Of a DNA stretch of 35,011 nucleotides, positions 1 through 5,995 are shown piece by piece; the first letter of the stretch is position 1, and each line of letters opens with the position of its first letter. The position numbers were made by a program, and so were the translations under genes. Origin of the DNA: a virus. Under the pieces are notes generated by a model, which worked only from the letters and a program-made list of their open reading frames with translations, was not told the origin of the DNA and made no database searches. The stretch is from positions 1 to 35,011 of the IMG/VR virus record IMGVR_UViG_3300046318_000059, one strand, 5' to 3'.

Positions 1-2
1 GT

Positions 3-239
3 ATTGCTTCGGCTGACGATGACGGTGAAGCCGCTGTAAAAACGCCGCCTAAGCCGCCAATTGCCGTAACCATAGACATGGATTACGCAGTGGATGAAAT
101 GGCTGCACAGACCGATTTAGACGCTTTGAAGACTTGTTTTGCGAAATGGTACAAATCTGCGCCTGATTCGCAAAAAGAATTGCTCAAAACAATGTATGAC
201 GGTATCAAAGTTCAACTAGCTGCAAAAGGAACAAAATAA
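3..239 (+). CDS. C-terminus of probable phage recombinase (RecT/Erf-like), partial
   Basis: An open frame enters from the left edge and stops at TAA 237-239, giving 78 residues with no start inside the window. The visible part has a charged Ala/Pro linker (DDDGEAAVKTPPKPP) followed by a helical tail (VDEMAAQTDLDALKTCFAKW). Such a disordered linker plus short helical tail is common at the end of phage single-strand annealing proteins. The gene is followed with a 1-base stop/start overlap by ssb and then by an exonuclease, which is the usual annealase-SSB-exonuclease arrangement. The function rests on this context, because the catalytic part lies outside the window. Confidence 0.5.
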   Translation: MASADDDGEAAVKTPPKPPIAVTIDMDYAVDEMAAQTDLDALKTCFAKWYKSAPDSQKELLKTMYDGIKVQLAAKGTK

Positions 240-649
240 TGGCAAACGACCTAAACCGCTGTGAGTTTATTGGGAGATTAGGGCGTGACCCTGAAGTGCG
301 CTACTCAGCTTCTGGTGAAGCAATTACAAACTTCTCAATTGCCTGTGGATGGAAGTCAAAAGAAAAGGAATCTGTAGAGTGGATTCGCATTACAGCTTTT
401 GGCAAACTTGCTGGCGTTTGTGGTGATTATCTTCGCAAAGGTTCGCAGATTTACATTGCTGGGCGCATGACTACACGCAAATGGCAAAACAAAGACGGAG
501 TAGAGCAATTCTCTACAGAAGTCGTTGCTGACCATATGCAAATGCTAGGCGGTAAGTCTGAAGAATCACCAGCACCAAAGAAACCTGACGCATATCGTCA
601 AATCAAAGAAGGCAATATTGCTGACCTTGAAGATGACGTGCCATTTTGA
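239..649 (+). CDS. ssb: Single-stranded DNA-binding protein
   Basis: This 136-residue protein has the bacterial SSB OB-fold signature: NRCEFIGRLGRDPEVRY at the start, ITNFSIACGW, EWIRITAFGKLA, then LRKGSQIYIAGRMTTRKWQ and VVADHMQML. A short linker leads to the acidic tip DLEDDVPF, the peptide that docks partner proteins such as exonucleases and recombinases. SSB coats single-stranded DNA during replication and annealing recombination. The ATG at 239 overlaps the stop of the upstream recombinase fragment, and the next gene starts on its own stop codon (ATGA), so the operon is probably translationally coupled. Confidence 0.96.
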   Translation: MANDLNRCEFIGRLGRDPEVRYSASGEAITNFSIACGWKSKEKESVEWIRITAFGKLAGVCGDYLRKGSQIYIAGRMTTRKWQNKDGVEQFSTEVVADHMQMLGGKSEESPAPKKPDAYRQIKEGNIADLEDDVPF

Positions 650-792
650 TGAACAAGACTGAAGAAGCAATCCTAATATCTTGGAGGTTGCAACAGTGGT
701 ACGAGGGAATGGTGTTAGACCCTCGTGCCATGCAAGACCTACAAGATGCCATTGAAATGCTTAAAACATTAGCCAAACAGGTGAACAAATGA
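649..792 (+). CDS. Small hypothetical protein (47 aa)
   Basis: A 47-residue frame begins at the ATG overlapping the ssb stop and ends in an ATGA overlap with the next gene. The protein (starting MNKTEEAILISWRLQQWYEG, ending in a helix with LQDAIEMLKTLAKQVNK) is predicted to be helical, with no recognisable domain. The tight overlaps at both ends and the filled gap support it as a real gene. Its place between ssb and the exonuclease suggests an accessory early protein, but no function can be assigned. Confidence 0.7.
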   Translation: MNKTEEAILISWRLQQWYEGMVLDPRAMQDLQDAIEMLKTLAKQVNK

Positions 793-974
793 AAACAAGA
801 GAAAAAAAAATTGATAACTATGAACAAATTATGTCTGAAATAGTACTTATTGTTGGGAATAGTTTTGATAACGAAAAATTAACACATTATGAATGCATAG
901 GTGTTTTTGAATCTGCAAAACAATTGTTTATTGATATACAAAACAGAAGAGAAGAGGAAGAACATGAAAATTAG
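789..974 (+). CDS. Small hypothetical acidic protein (61 aa)
   Basis: A 61-residue protein (MKTREKKIDNYEQIMSEIVL..., ending NRREEEEHEN). It begins at an ATGA overlap with the preceding gene and overlaps the next gene's start by 11 bases. It is helical, with a strongly charged C-terminus whose codons also hold the AGAGGAAG ribosome-binding site of the following gene. Base use is more A-rich than in the neighbouring ssb. No family was recognised. It is kept because it fills the operon without a gap. Confidence 0.6.
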   Translation: MKTREKKIDNYEQIMSEIVLIVGNSFDNEKLTHYECIGVFESAKQLFIDIQNRREEEEHEN

Positions 975-1176
975 CCAACCCGCTTTTCCAACATGGTTAG
1001 AGACAGACAACATGGCGCATGGAATGATGTTACGAGATTACATTGCAGCACAAGTTATTGCAGGTATGTGCGCTGGTGACTGGCAACTTCCCGTTGACGA
1101 TCAAACATGGGAAAAAGTTGCTGCAAAACGAGCTTTTGAAATTGCTGACGAGTTTATGAAAGCGAGAGAAGCATGA
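964..1176 (+). CDS. Small conserved phage protein (70 aa), 'MRDYIAAQV' type
   Basis: I place the start at ATG 964, behind AGAGGAAG, rather than at upstream in-frame codons lying inside the previous gene. The 70-residue product contains MMLRDYIAAQVIAGMC and ends with FEIADEFMKAREA. This layout (MxxRDYFAAxxL near the start, 'AYxxADAMLxAR' at the end) recurs in small proteins of many proteobacterial phages whose function is unknown. It overlaps the exonuclease start by 4 bases (ATGA), implying coupled translation. Confidence 0.75.
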   Translation: MKISQPAFPTWLETDNMAHGMMLRDYIAAQVIAGMCAGDWQLPVDDQTWEKVAAKRAFEIADEFMKAREA

Positions 1177-1910
1177 TTATTAAAACAGTCGATTCTGAGT
1201 CAGGGCACTGGTACGCAGCAGACGGCTCACCAGCGTATCGGATCATTGGCAAAAACGGTACAGAGCGCAATACACGCTTAACAGACGCTCGTGAGCTTGG
1301 GCTAGTCCCGTCAGTAACAACAATTACGGGATTACTTGCAAAAGCAGGTCTTAACAACTGGCTACAACAACAGGTCTTGCTTGCTGCGCTGACTTTACCC
1401 AGAGCTGATGGCGAATCAGAAGAAAACTGGTTGCAGCGTGTCATGTCGGATGCCAAAAGCACCGGACGTGAAGCAGCAGACCGTGGAACTCGCTTGCATG
1501 GTGTGCTTGAGGAATACTACCAAGGCAAAAACCTTGTGTTTCCAGACTTTGTGCATAACGTCAACACTGCGCTTAAATCACACTTTGGAACAAACCACGT
1601 CTGGGAAGCTGAACGCAGTTTTGCGTTTGGTGGCTACGGGGGCAAAGTTGACTTGATTTCAGCAAACATCGTGGTGGACTTTAAGAGCAAGGAAGGGGAC
1701 TTGAGCAAGATTACCCCTTACCACGAGCAAATAATGCAACTGGCGGCTTATAGACAAGGATTAGGGCTACCCACAGCACGATGCGCCAATGTCTACTTCA
1801 CAGAAAACGGGGATGTGCGGTTGATTGAGCATTCAGAGCAAGATTTAGCTGATGCTTGGGAGTGTTTTCAGTATCTTCTCGCTTACTACAAGAAGAAGAA
1901 CAACATATAA
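1173..1910 (+). CDS. PD-(D/E)XK nuclease, RecB/Exo-like recombination exonuclease
   Basis: A 245-residue protein with the PD-(D/E)XK core. RGTRLHGVLEEY (about residues 104-115) is the usual helix before the active site, E147 lies in EAERSF, D160 is in GGKVDLI, and VVDFK supplies D169 and K171. It is followed by the helix YHEQIMQLAAYRQ, typical of RecB/Cas4/Exo VIII-like enzymes. Such phage enzymes resect double-stranded ends to give 3' overhangs for the annealase. It is the last gene of the recombination operon and overlaps the previous gene by 4 bases. Whether it acts as an exonuclease or a sequence-independent endonuclease cannot be told from sequence. Confidence 0.88.
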   Translation: MIIKTVDSESGHWYAADGSPAYRIIGKNGTERNTRLTDARELGLVPSVTTITGLLAKAGLNNWLQQQVLLAALTLPRADGESEENWLQRVMSDAKSTGREAADRGTRLHGVLEEYYQGKNLVFPDFVHNVNTALKSHFGTNHVWEAERSFAFGGYGGKVDLISANIVVDFKSKEGDLSKITPYHEQIMQLAAYRQGLGLPTARCANVYFTENGDVRLIEHSEQDLADAWECFQYLLAYYKKKNNI

Positions 1911-1975
1911 TCCAGAGGCGGGGAACGCTGGTGTCCCCTCCCTCCTAGTTCCGGCTAGTACCCGCACCCTTGTTG
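1911..1975 (+). other. GC-rich structured stretch after the exonuclease gene
   Basis: Directly after the exonuclease stop lie several self-complementary segments: GGGGA/TCCCC around ACGCTGGTG, CTAG/CTAG around TTCCGG, and an enclosing GCGGG/CCCGC pair. Together they could fold into a branched RNA at the 3' end of the recombination transcript. No uridine run follows at once, so this is not a classic intrinsic terminator. It may protect the mRNA end or be a factor-dependent terminator. This is inferred from base pairing only. Confidence 0.4.
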
Positions 1976-2035
1976 TAAAAATCACAAAAAGTAAAAATAA
2001 TTGCAAATATTAGGGAAAACACCTAGCAAAAAGAC

Positions 2036-2064
2036 TTGCACAATTTGTTAAGTTAGCTTAATAT
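2036..2064 (+). promoter_or_regulatory. Sigma-70-like promoter for the rightward small-gene operon
   Basis: TTGCAC (2036-2041) and TAATAT (2059-2064) are separated by 17 bases, an ideal spacing with 4 of 6 matches at each box. It sits in the 198-base gap before the gene starting at 2109. A dyad operator (2048-2061) overlaps the spacer and -10 box. The stretch is AT-rich compared with the flanks. Confidence 0.6.
2048..2061. promoter_or_regulatory. Operator-like dyad TTAAG-TTAG-CTTAA (site A)
   Basis: Perfect inverted 5-base half-sites TTAAG/CTTAA flank TTAG, overlapping the -10 box of the promoter. The same dyad recurs at 34429-34442 and, with one change, at 29310-29323. Similarity to the 34429 site extends beyond the dyad, through ATA and TGTAGTTA. 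Binding by a phage repressor or activator is inferred. Confidence 0.6.
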
Positions 2065-2065
2065 G

Positions 2066-2093
2066 TAGTTATGGCAACAACGCCATATAACTA
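2066..2093 (+). repeat. Inverted repeat in the 5' leader
   Basis: TAGTTAT-GGC and GCC-AT-ATAACTA form a 10-bp stem with a 2-base bulge and a 6-base loop (AACAAC). It lies between the promoter and the first ATG at 2109. It could be a second operator or a leader-RNA hairpin. Confidence 0.45.
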
Positions 2094-2094
2094 A

Positions 2095-2112
2095 ATACAG
2101 GTGCATAAATGA
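2095..2112 (+). repeat. Repeated translation-initiation leader, copy 1
   Basis: ATACAGGTGCATAAATGA spans the ribosome-binding site (CAGGTG) and start codon of the 2109 gene. It is identical over 18 bases to 2335-2352, in front of the next gene. The proteins that follow differ, so the leader, not the gene, is duplicated. Confidence 0.75.
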
Positions 2113-2309
2113 AATACTTAAACATTTACACAAACACAACCCCAGCAGTTTATGTGTGCAGCATTTGCAAATCAACAGTTGAAGAAACTTTAGCTAGGGC
2201 GCAAGAGGCTTACTCTAATTACACATGGGAATGGGATGGCGTAAACCAGCCAAAAATCAAACACAAAAAATTTGCAGGATTTGATTCAGCAACAATTAGC
2301 ATTATTTAA
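2109..2309 (+). CDS. Small hypothetical protein (66 aa) with one CxxC
   Basis: First gene of the operon behind the promoter at 2036-2064. Its ATG lies 6 bases after CAGGTG in the duplicated leader. The 66-residue product contains VYVCSICKSTVEETLARAQE, a single CxxC in a beta-hairpin-like context, and a basic C-terminal half (KIKHKK). One CxxC alone cannot form a full zinc ribbon unless the protein dimerises. No family was recognised. Its early position suggests a host-takeover or accessory role, which is inference. Confidence 0.65.
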   Translation: MKYLNIYTNTTPAVYVCSICKSTVEETLARAQEAYSNYTWEWDGVNQPKIKHKKFAGFDSATISII

Positions 2310-2314
2310 TAACA

Positions 2315-2328
2315 GGGGCGCAAGCCCC
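2315..2328 (+). other. GNRA-tetraloop hairpin between two small genes
   Basis: GGGGC-GCAA-GCCCC forms a 5-bp GC stem closed by a GCAA tetraloop, 5 bases after the stop of the 2109 gene. There is no T-run, so it is more likely an mRNA-stabilising or processing hairpin than a terminator. Confidence 0.6.
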
Positions 2329-2334
2329 CATTAC

Positions 2335-2352
2335 ATACAGGTGCATAAATGA
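2335..2352 (+). repeat. Repeated translation-initiation leader, copy 2
   Basis: Identical over 18 bases to 2095-2112, including the CAGGTG ribosome-binding site and the ATG of the 2349 gene. This suggests duplication, or selection for equal translation of both early genes. Confidence 0.75.
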
Positions 2353-2588
2353 GTGAATACAACGACGAGCAATTTGACGTAGGTGTGCAAAGCGCCAATG
2401 ACGTTATGAACGTGATTCAGCATCGTGGCATTGATGACGATGGTTTGACTTGGTTAGATTGGTACAAGCGCATCCAGTCTGGTGACGCACTCCACAACAT
2501 TGTGATGATTCTTGTGCGTAATCGTAAAGACCCAAAGTATGCAGAGCTAATTGACGAACTTGAAGCTGAAATTGAGGGGTGGCTATGA
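2349..2588 (+). CDS. Small acidic hypothetical protein (79 aa)
   Basis: A 79-residue acidic protein (MSEYNDEQFDVGVQSANDVM..., ending ELEAEIEGWL) translated from the second copy of the duplicated leader. It is probably all-helical, with no cysteine and no membrane segment. It ends in an ATGA overlap with a tiny membrane protein gene. Acidic small proteins in phage early operons are often DNA mimics or inhibitors, but nothing in the sequence proves this. Function is unknown. Confidence 0.7.
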   Translation: MSEYNDEQFDVGVQSANDVMNVIQHRGIDDDGLTWLDWYKRIQSGDALHNIVMILVRNRKDPKYAELIDELEAEIEGWL

Positions 2589-2707
2589 AACATCTTACAT
2601 ACAAACCTGAAGATCAACGTATCCCTGTTGAGGGTTATGTGCTTGGCGCAATCGTGTTGTTTGCTGTATTTGGCTTTTTACCATTACTTAACTGGATACT
2701 AAAATGA
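2585..2707 (+). CDS. Tiny single-TM membrane protein (40 aa)
   Basis: A 40-residue frame with ATGA overlaps at both ends. The first 16 residues are polar (MKHLTYKPEDQRIPVE) and are followed by one hydrophobic span, YVLGAIVLFAVFGFLPLLNW, about 20 residues and enough for a single membrane helix. The overlap pattern is the main evidence that it is real. A short inner-membrane peptide in an early operon could modify host membrane functions or superinfection, but no family is known to me. Confidence 0.65.
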   Translation: MKHLTYKPEDQRIPVEGYVLGAIVLFAVFGFLPLLNWILK

Positions 2708-2904
2708 GCAAATCAAACCAAGTTCTGATGCACCTGCAAAAGAAACCTATTACGTCTTGGGAAGCAATTACAAAGTATCGTGTTACTAGGCTTGCTGATG
2801 TGATTTTTAGGCTAAAAAAACAAGGTCACAACATCGTGACTTGGATGGTAGACGATGGCGAAGTGCGTTTTGCCCGTTACTATTTGGTAAAGGAGAAAAA
2901 ATGA
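2704..2904 (+). CDS. Small winged-helix/HTH protein
   Basis: A 66-residue protein of a common phage type: SNQVLMHLQKKPITSWEAI (helix 1 and start of HTH), VTRLADVIFRLKKQGHNI (recognition helix), then a beta wing, TWMVDDGEVRFARYYL. This matches the small 'helix-turn-helix domain' proteins of proteobacterial phages that resemble winged regulators. It overlaps the preceding membrane peptide by 4 bases and the next gene by 4. It might bind the dyads noted in this phage, though the HTH at 33948-34280 is another candidate. Confidence 0.75.
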   Translation: MSKSNQVLMHLQKKPITSWEAITKYRVTRLADVIFRLKKQGHNIVTWMVDDGEVRFARYYLVKEKK

Positions 2905-3053
2905 GCTACGAACTGACAGAGCAACCTAAGTTGCCATGCCCGTTGATTGACAATCCTGAATGGAAATATATCCCAGCAGCATCGACTAACATTGCTGAAA
3001 CCTTTAAGCGTTTTGGCTTTGTCCCACCAAGCACACTAAAGGAATCAAAATGA
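2901..3053 (+). CDS. Small hypothetical protein (50 aa)
   Basis: The start is ATG 2901, preceded by AAAGGAG and overlapping the stop of the HTH gene. A longer in-frame extension would lie inside that gene. The 50-residue product (MSYELTEQPKLPCPLIDNPE..., ending PPSTLKESK) is proline-rich, with no membrane segment and no recognised domain. It ends in an ATGA overlap with a secreted peptide gene. Confidence 0.65.
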   Translation: MSYELTEQPKLPCPLIDNPEWKYIPAASTNIAETFKRFGFVPPSTLKESK

Positions 3054-3199
3054 AAAAGTACATCATCGCCGCAGTTTTAGCTTTATCAGCAAGCGCAGCA
3101 TACGCAGCTTGTGTCACCAACACCACGTTTTCAGGTGGACGCATGGTGACTTGTACAACTTGCTGTTATGGCAACAACTGCACCACAAACTGTTTCTAA
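3050..3199 (+). CDS. Secreted Cys-rich peptide (49 aa) with signal sequence
   Basis: This is the last gene of the rightward operon. MKKYIIAAVLALSASAAYA is a textbook Sec signal peptide with an AxA cleavage motif. The mature part, about 30 residues, is rich in Cys (six), Thr and Asn: ACVTNTTFSGGRMVTCTTCC then YGNNCTTNCF. The cysteines suggest a disulfide-bonded knot in the periplasm. It overlaps the preceding gene by 4 bases, and its stop overlaps the stop of the convergent endolysin. The function is unknown; superinfection exclusion or envelope modification is speculation. Confidence 0.75.
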   Translation: MKKYIIAAVLALSASAAYAACVTNTTFSGGRMVTCTTCCYGNNCTTNCF

Positions 3200-3708
3200 G
3201 CAAGCAAAGACGTAGCTTTAACTTTTACCGCAGCAACACGGTTTAGCCAGCCTTTACCAAACGTGTCAAACGTATTTAAGCTGCGGTAAAAGTCTTCTTT
3301 TGCTTGGCTAAATTTCTCAATTAGCTCGTCACCATCAAGAGCTTTTACAGCGGCTAAGGTGATTGGCCCTATCCCACCGTCAGGCGTTACACCTACAGCA
3401 GTTTGTAGAATCTTTGCGCTGCGTCCACAGCCTGCGTTGACAGCGAAATCAAACACCAAGTAGTCAATCCCGCTAGGCAACTCGTCGCACTTACAAGCAT
3501 CCCAGAACTTGCGCTTATAGAGCGGCTTAACCATTTCAGGGGTCAGCGAACGCATCTCTTTCTCGTTCGATTCACGCCCAACCCACTCCTCCCAGACACG
3601 CTTAGTCACGCCAAGATTGGTCATGCCGCCGGGGTCGGAAGGATGGTTACTGAAGCCCCCTTCTGATGCCAACATTTGATTAAACGATTTATCCCAGTTC
3701 TCTTTCAT
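3196..3708 (-). CDS. Endolysin, glycoside hydrolase family 108 muramidase with C-terminal PG-binding-type domain
   Basis: From ATG 3708 (behind AGGATGG; an upstream GTG at 3732 lacks support) the protein is 170 residues. The N-terminal GH108 motif ASEGGFSNHPSDPGG then MTNLGVT carries the catalytic Glu16. The second half, VFDFAVNAGCGRSAKILQ then VGVTPDGGIGPITLAAV, is the domain (PG_binding_3 type) usually paired with GH108. It cleaves peptidoglycan glycan strands after the holin opens the inner membrane. It is last in the leftward lysis cassette, overlaps the upstream HNH gene by 20 bases, and its stop overlaps that of the rightward secreted peptide. There is no signal peptide, so export depends on the holin. 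Confidence 0.93.
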   Translation of the reverse strand: MKENWDKSFNQMLASEGGFSNHPSDPGGMTNLGVTKRVWEEWVGRESNEKEMRSLTPEMVKPLYKRKFWDACKCDELPSGIDYLVFDFAVNAGCGRSAKILQTAVGVTPDGGIGPITLAAVKALDGDELIEKFSQAKEDFYRSLNTFDTFGKGWLNRVAAVKVKATSLLA

Positions 3709-4204
3709 GTTCCATCCTATGACAGTTAGCACATAACAAAATACATTTTGATAGTTCTTCGGCTATTTTATCAATGCCGGAATTTGCTATCACCCATGAT
3801 GGGTCATCATCTTTTTTGCCTATATGATGGAAATCATACACAGCCATACTAAAAACCCCACCGCAGCTTTGACAACATCCACCAAGAGCATTTACAAGAG
3901 ATTCTTTGATTGTTCTTTGTCTGACCTTTTTGTAATGATTGGCACATCGCATCCAGCCGCCTTTATTATTTAGCGGCTTTCCGCAATCAATGCAATCTTT
4001 CGTTCTTGTTCTAACGGGTCTGTCTAAATCTTTCCCTTTTTTGTTACGCAAATAATGTGCGTTACACAATCCCTTCGCAACAGCATCATCTTGGCATTTA
4101 TCAACAAGACAAGTTCCGCGCTTTATGGACAGCTTTTCTACAGCCGCATCAAGACCAGCTTGAATTATCAAAGCTATGTCTTGTTTGGCTTTACTTACTG
4201 CCAT
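3689..4204 (-). CDS. HNH endonuclease inserted between holin and endolysin
   Basis: The start at ATG 4204 follows AAAGGAA with good spacing, giving 171 residues. A helical N-terminus (MAVSKAKQDIALIIQAGLDA) precedes a Cys/His segment (CLVDKCQDDAVAKGLCNAHY, then CIDCGKPL and CANHY) and the HNH core: CCQSCGG, YDFHHIGKKDDD, CILLCANCHRMEH. The paired Cys around the core should bind structural zinc, and the HH pair is catalytic. Free-standing phage HNH proteins of this type are usually homing endonucleases. It overlaps the holin 3' end by 14 bases and the endolysin 5' end by 20, so it splits an otherwise normal holin-endolysin pair. Confidence 0.88.
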   Translation of the reverse strand: MAVSKAKQDIALIIQAGLDAAVEKLSIKRGTCLVDKCQDDAVAKGLCNAHYLRNKKGKDLDRPVRTRTKDCIDCGKPLNNKGGWMRCANHYKKVRQRTIKESLVNALGGCCQSCGGVFSMAVYDFHHIGKKDDDPSWVIANSGIDKIAEELSKCILLCANCHRMEHERELG

Positions 4205-4619
4205 TTTCAATTTCCTTTGATTTGCGTTTCTCAACCATGTCTGCAACCTTTTCGACAGTTCTGCCGCCAAAATAAAAGCTCATGATTATGATGCCCCACT
4301 GACCCAATAACTCAACGTACTGTTTATGAGTGTCCATATCAAATGCGCTCATCATAGCGAATGTGAAATAGCCCCCCAGAATGATTAAAAGCGTCATAGG
4401 GCGTATATTTTTAGATAGCCAAGAGTCTGATGCCATGTCTACAGCGTGACGCTTGGTAAGCTCGCCTTGCTCTTGCATGTCTGCTTGCATTTTAGCGAGT
4501 TCGCCAGACTGTTGTAGCTCTAGTAGCTTGAGTTTTGCAGCTTCAGCAGCGTTAGCGTCAGGAAATATCTTGTCGATTACTTTTGAAGCAACATTAAATA
4601 TATCAAGAAGGGGTAACAT
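4191..4619 (-). CDS. Holin, 3-TM family
   Basis: I take ATG 4619, which has GGAG 6 bases upstream; the ATG at 4631 has no ribosome-binding site. The 142-residue protein begins MLPLLDIFNVASKVIDKI, has a charged coiled region (AAEAAKLKLLELQQSGELAK) and then SWLSKNIRPMTLLIILGGYF and LGQWGIIIMSFYFGGRTVEK. These are the SWL-xxxRP-M and YFGxRTxEK signatures of the three-helix phage/GTA-type holins. It forms inner-membrane lesions that release the endolysin. Its first codons overlap the end of an HNH gene. Confidence 0.88.
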   Translation of the reverse strand: MLPLLDIFNVASKVIDKIFPDANAAEAAKLKLLELQQSGELAKMQADMQEQGELTKRHAVDMASDSWLSKNIRPMTLLIILGGYFTFAMMSAFDMDTHKQYVELLGQWGIIIMSFYFGGRTVEKVADMVEKRKSKEIENGSK

Positions 4620-5175
4620 TTTTTGCTCCATGTATTAGTAGTACATTTTTGGCAAATGCAAGAAGCTCTTCTTCCGTTGCCATGTTTTTCATTGAGTTAG
4701 CTTTCCTGCTCATTATCTGTATGTTGCCCTTAATATAACCTTTGGACGAATCAATTCTATCCACAGACAGGTTGTCCCACACTACGCCACTACCAACTAC
4801 TTGCGTTAAACGAACGCCCAAGTACGGGCAAAACTCAGGCACAACCAAATCCTCTTCTTCAATATTGAATTCAAGATTTTTTCTTTTGGCTGTAGCTGCA
4901 AGCTGGTACATCCGTTTTTTTAAATAATTATTTTCGTAATAAATTTGTACCTTAGCCCGCACTTCCGTTTTGTTTTCTTTATAAAGTTCTTTTCTTTTGC
5001 CTGATTCGCAATCAAAACAAAAAGGTCTTCGTTGTTTGTTCTTGCTATCAGTCCTGACCCTAAACATTTTGCTAGGCAATTCTCTATCGCAGTCATTGCA
5101 GTCTTGATAAAAAACTCCACTATGACTATTGATAATCTTGCCGCCAATGTTCAGAATATCCAAAATAGGTATCAT
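4603..5175 (-). CDS. HNH-type homing endonuclease with holin-like N-terminus
   Basis: The start at ATG 5175 has AAAGGA 6 bases upstream and a 4-base overlap with the preceding gene. Of 190 residues, the first 16 (MIPILDILNIGGKIIN) closely resemble the start of the downstream holin (MLPLLDIFNVASKVID). The rest is an endonuclease: CNDCDRELPSKMFRVR and FCFDCESGKR zinc pairs, CPYLGVRL, then LSVDRIDSSKGYIKGNIQIM and SRKANSMKNMATEEELLAFA, a block typical of phage HNH homing proteins. Its last 6 codons overlap the real holin start. The arrangement looks like an insertion into the 5' end of a holin gene, with the holin start supplied again downstream. Confidence 0.85.
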   Translation of the reverse strand: MIPILDILNIGGKIINSHSGVFYQDCNDCDRELPSKMFRVRTDSKNKQRRPFCFDCESGKRKELYKENKTEVRAKVQIYYENNYLKKRMYQLAATAKRKNLEFNIEEEDLVVPEFCPYLGVRLTQVVGSGVVWDNLSVDRIDSSKGYIKGNIQIMSRKANSMKNMATEEELLAFAKNVLLIHGAKNVTPS

Positions 5176-5777
5176 CGTTTGTCCTTTACAAGTTTGGTTG
5201 CTGCAATTAACAACATATCGTGTGCGTGTGCTGTGTCTGGTTTCTCTTTCCAACCAACCGTGATTTGTCCGATAAACTGGTTGATCTCAGGAGGCACAGA
5301 TATACGGCAAGTGTAAGTCACGCCTTGATTGAGATACCAAAGACCAATCTCAGATTGCGCTCGTGTGTATTCACCACACGGTATTTCGCTAGACATTAGC
5401 TTTACAACGTCGTTGTTATTAGCTTGGTTTGCAGTAAACAACCCAACATCCACGCCCTCAAAGCGCTTCTCACGAGTACCGTCTTTTGAGTACGCTCGCA
5501 GGATTACACGCTTGTTGACGATTGGATTGACAGAAAATATGACTACAAAATCAGCTCGTGTCTCTTTAAAAAGCAACACAGCAGCATCATCAAACTGGTT
5601 TTCGTTGAGTTTTGGCAATTCCTGCGACTTCATGTAGACGCTTAGGAACAGACCTTGGTTTTGGTATGCAAAGTAGCCAAAAAAGCCCATCAAAGCGAGC
5701 AAAACGACCACTAAGAGCTTGAACGGGCTGTCTATGTATGTCAGTACCGACATCACATTTTCACGAGCCTCTTTCAC
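5172..5777 (-). CDS. Inner-membrane-anchored protein of the lysis region (201 aa)
   Basis: The start is GTG 5777 in a GTGA overlap with the preceding stop; an in-frame ATG at 5756 is the alternative. A single N-terminal membrane helix (FKLLVVVLLALMGFFGYFAY, about residues 19-38) is followed by a 160-residue soluble, probably periplasmic, domain with two Cys (IPCGEYTR, VTYTCRISVP) that could pair. No enzymatic motif was recognised. Its position upstream of the holin and endolysin suggests a lysis accessory role (lysis timing or spanin-like), but it lacks the Rz-type coiled coil, so this is inference. Confidence 0.75.
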   Translation of the reverse strand: MKEARENVMSVLTYIDSPFKLLVVVLLALMGFFGYFAYQNQGLFLSVYMKSQELPKLNENQFDDAAVLLFKETRADFVVIFSVNPIVNKRVILRAYSKDGTREKRFEGVDVGLFTANQANNNDVVKLMSSEIPCGEYTRAQSEIGLWYLNQGVTYTCRISVPPEINQFIGQITVGWKEKPDTAHAHDMLLIAATKLVKDKR

Positions 5778-5995
5778 TTGTCAGCCTTGCTATCAAGCTT
5801 CTCAAATATCTGCTTGAGAATAGACTTTATTTCTGCAATGTCAGCACGATAATCGTCTTTTTGAACATAGGTATGTGGCAAATCATTCACTTTGTCTTCG
5901 AGCTTTTGAATCTGCCTCGTCATATTGTTAAAGACGTACACAGCTAAAAAAGCTGCAACGCTCACAATTATGTTGAAGATTTGCTGATTATCCAC
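5774..5995 (-). CDS. Small membrane protein with coiled coil (73 aa)
   Basis: I choose GTG 5995; longer frames would run deep into the fibre gene and a small membrane gene. The N-terminus IFNIIVSVAAFLAVYVFNNM is one membrane helix. It is followed by a heptad-like stretch (MTRQIQKLEDKVNDLPHTYV) and the tail QKDDYRADIAEIKSILKQIF. This TM helix plus 'LPxTYVxKDDYRxDIxEIK' layout is common in small phage proteins beside holins. It may be an antiholin or tail/lysis accessory factor. It overlaps its neighbours by 4 and 28 bases. Confidence 0.75.
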   Translation of the reverse strand: MDNQQIFNIIVSVAAFLAVYVFNNMTRQIQKLEDKVNDLPHTYVQKDDYRADIAEIKSILKQIFEKLDSKADK

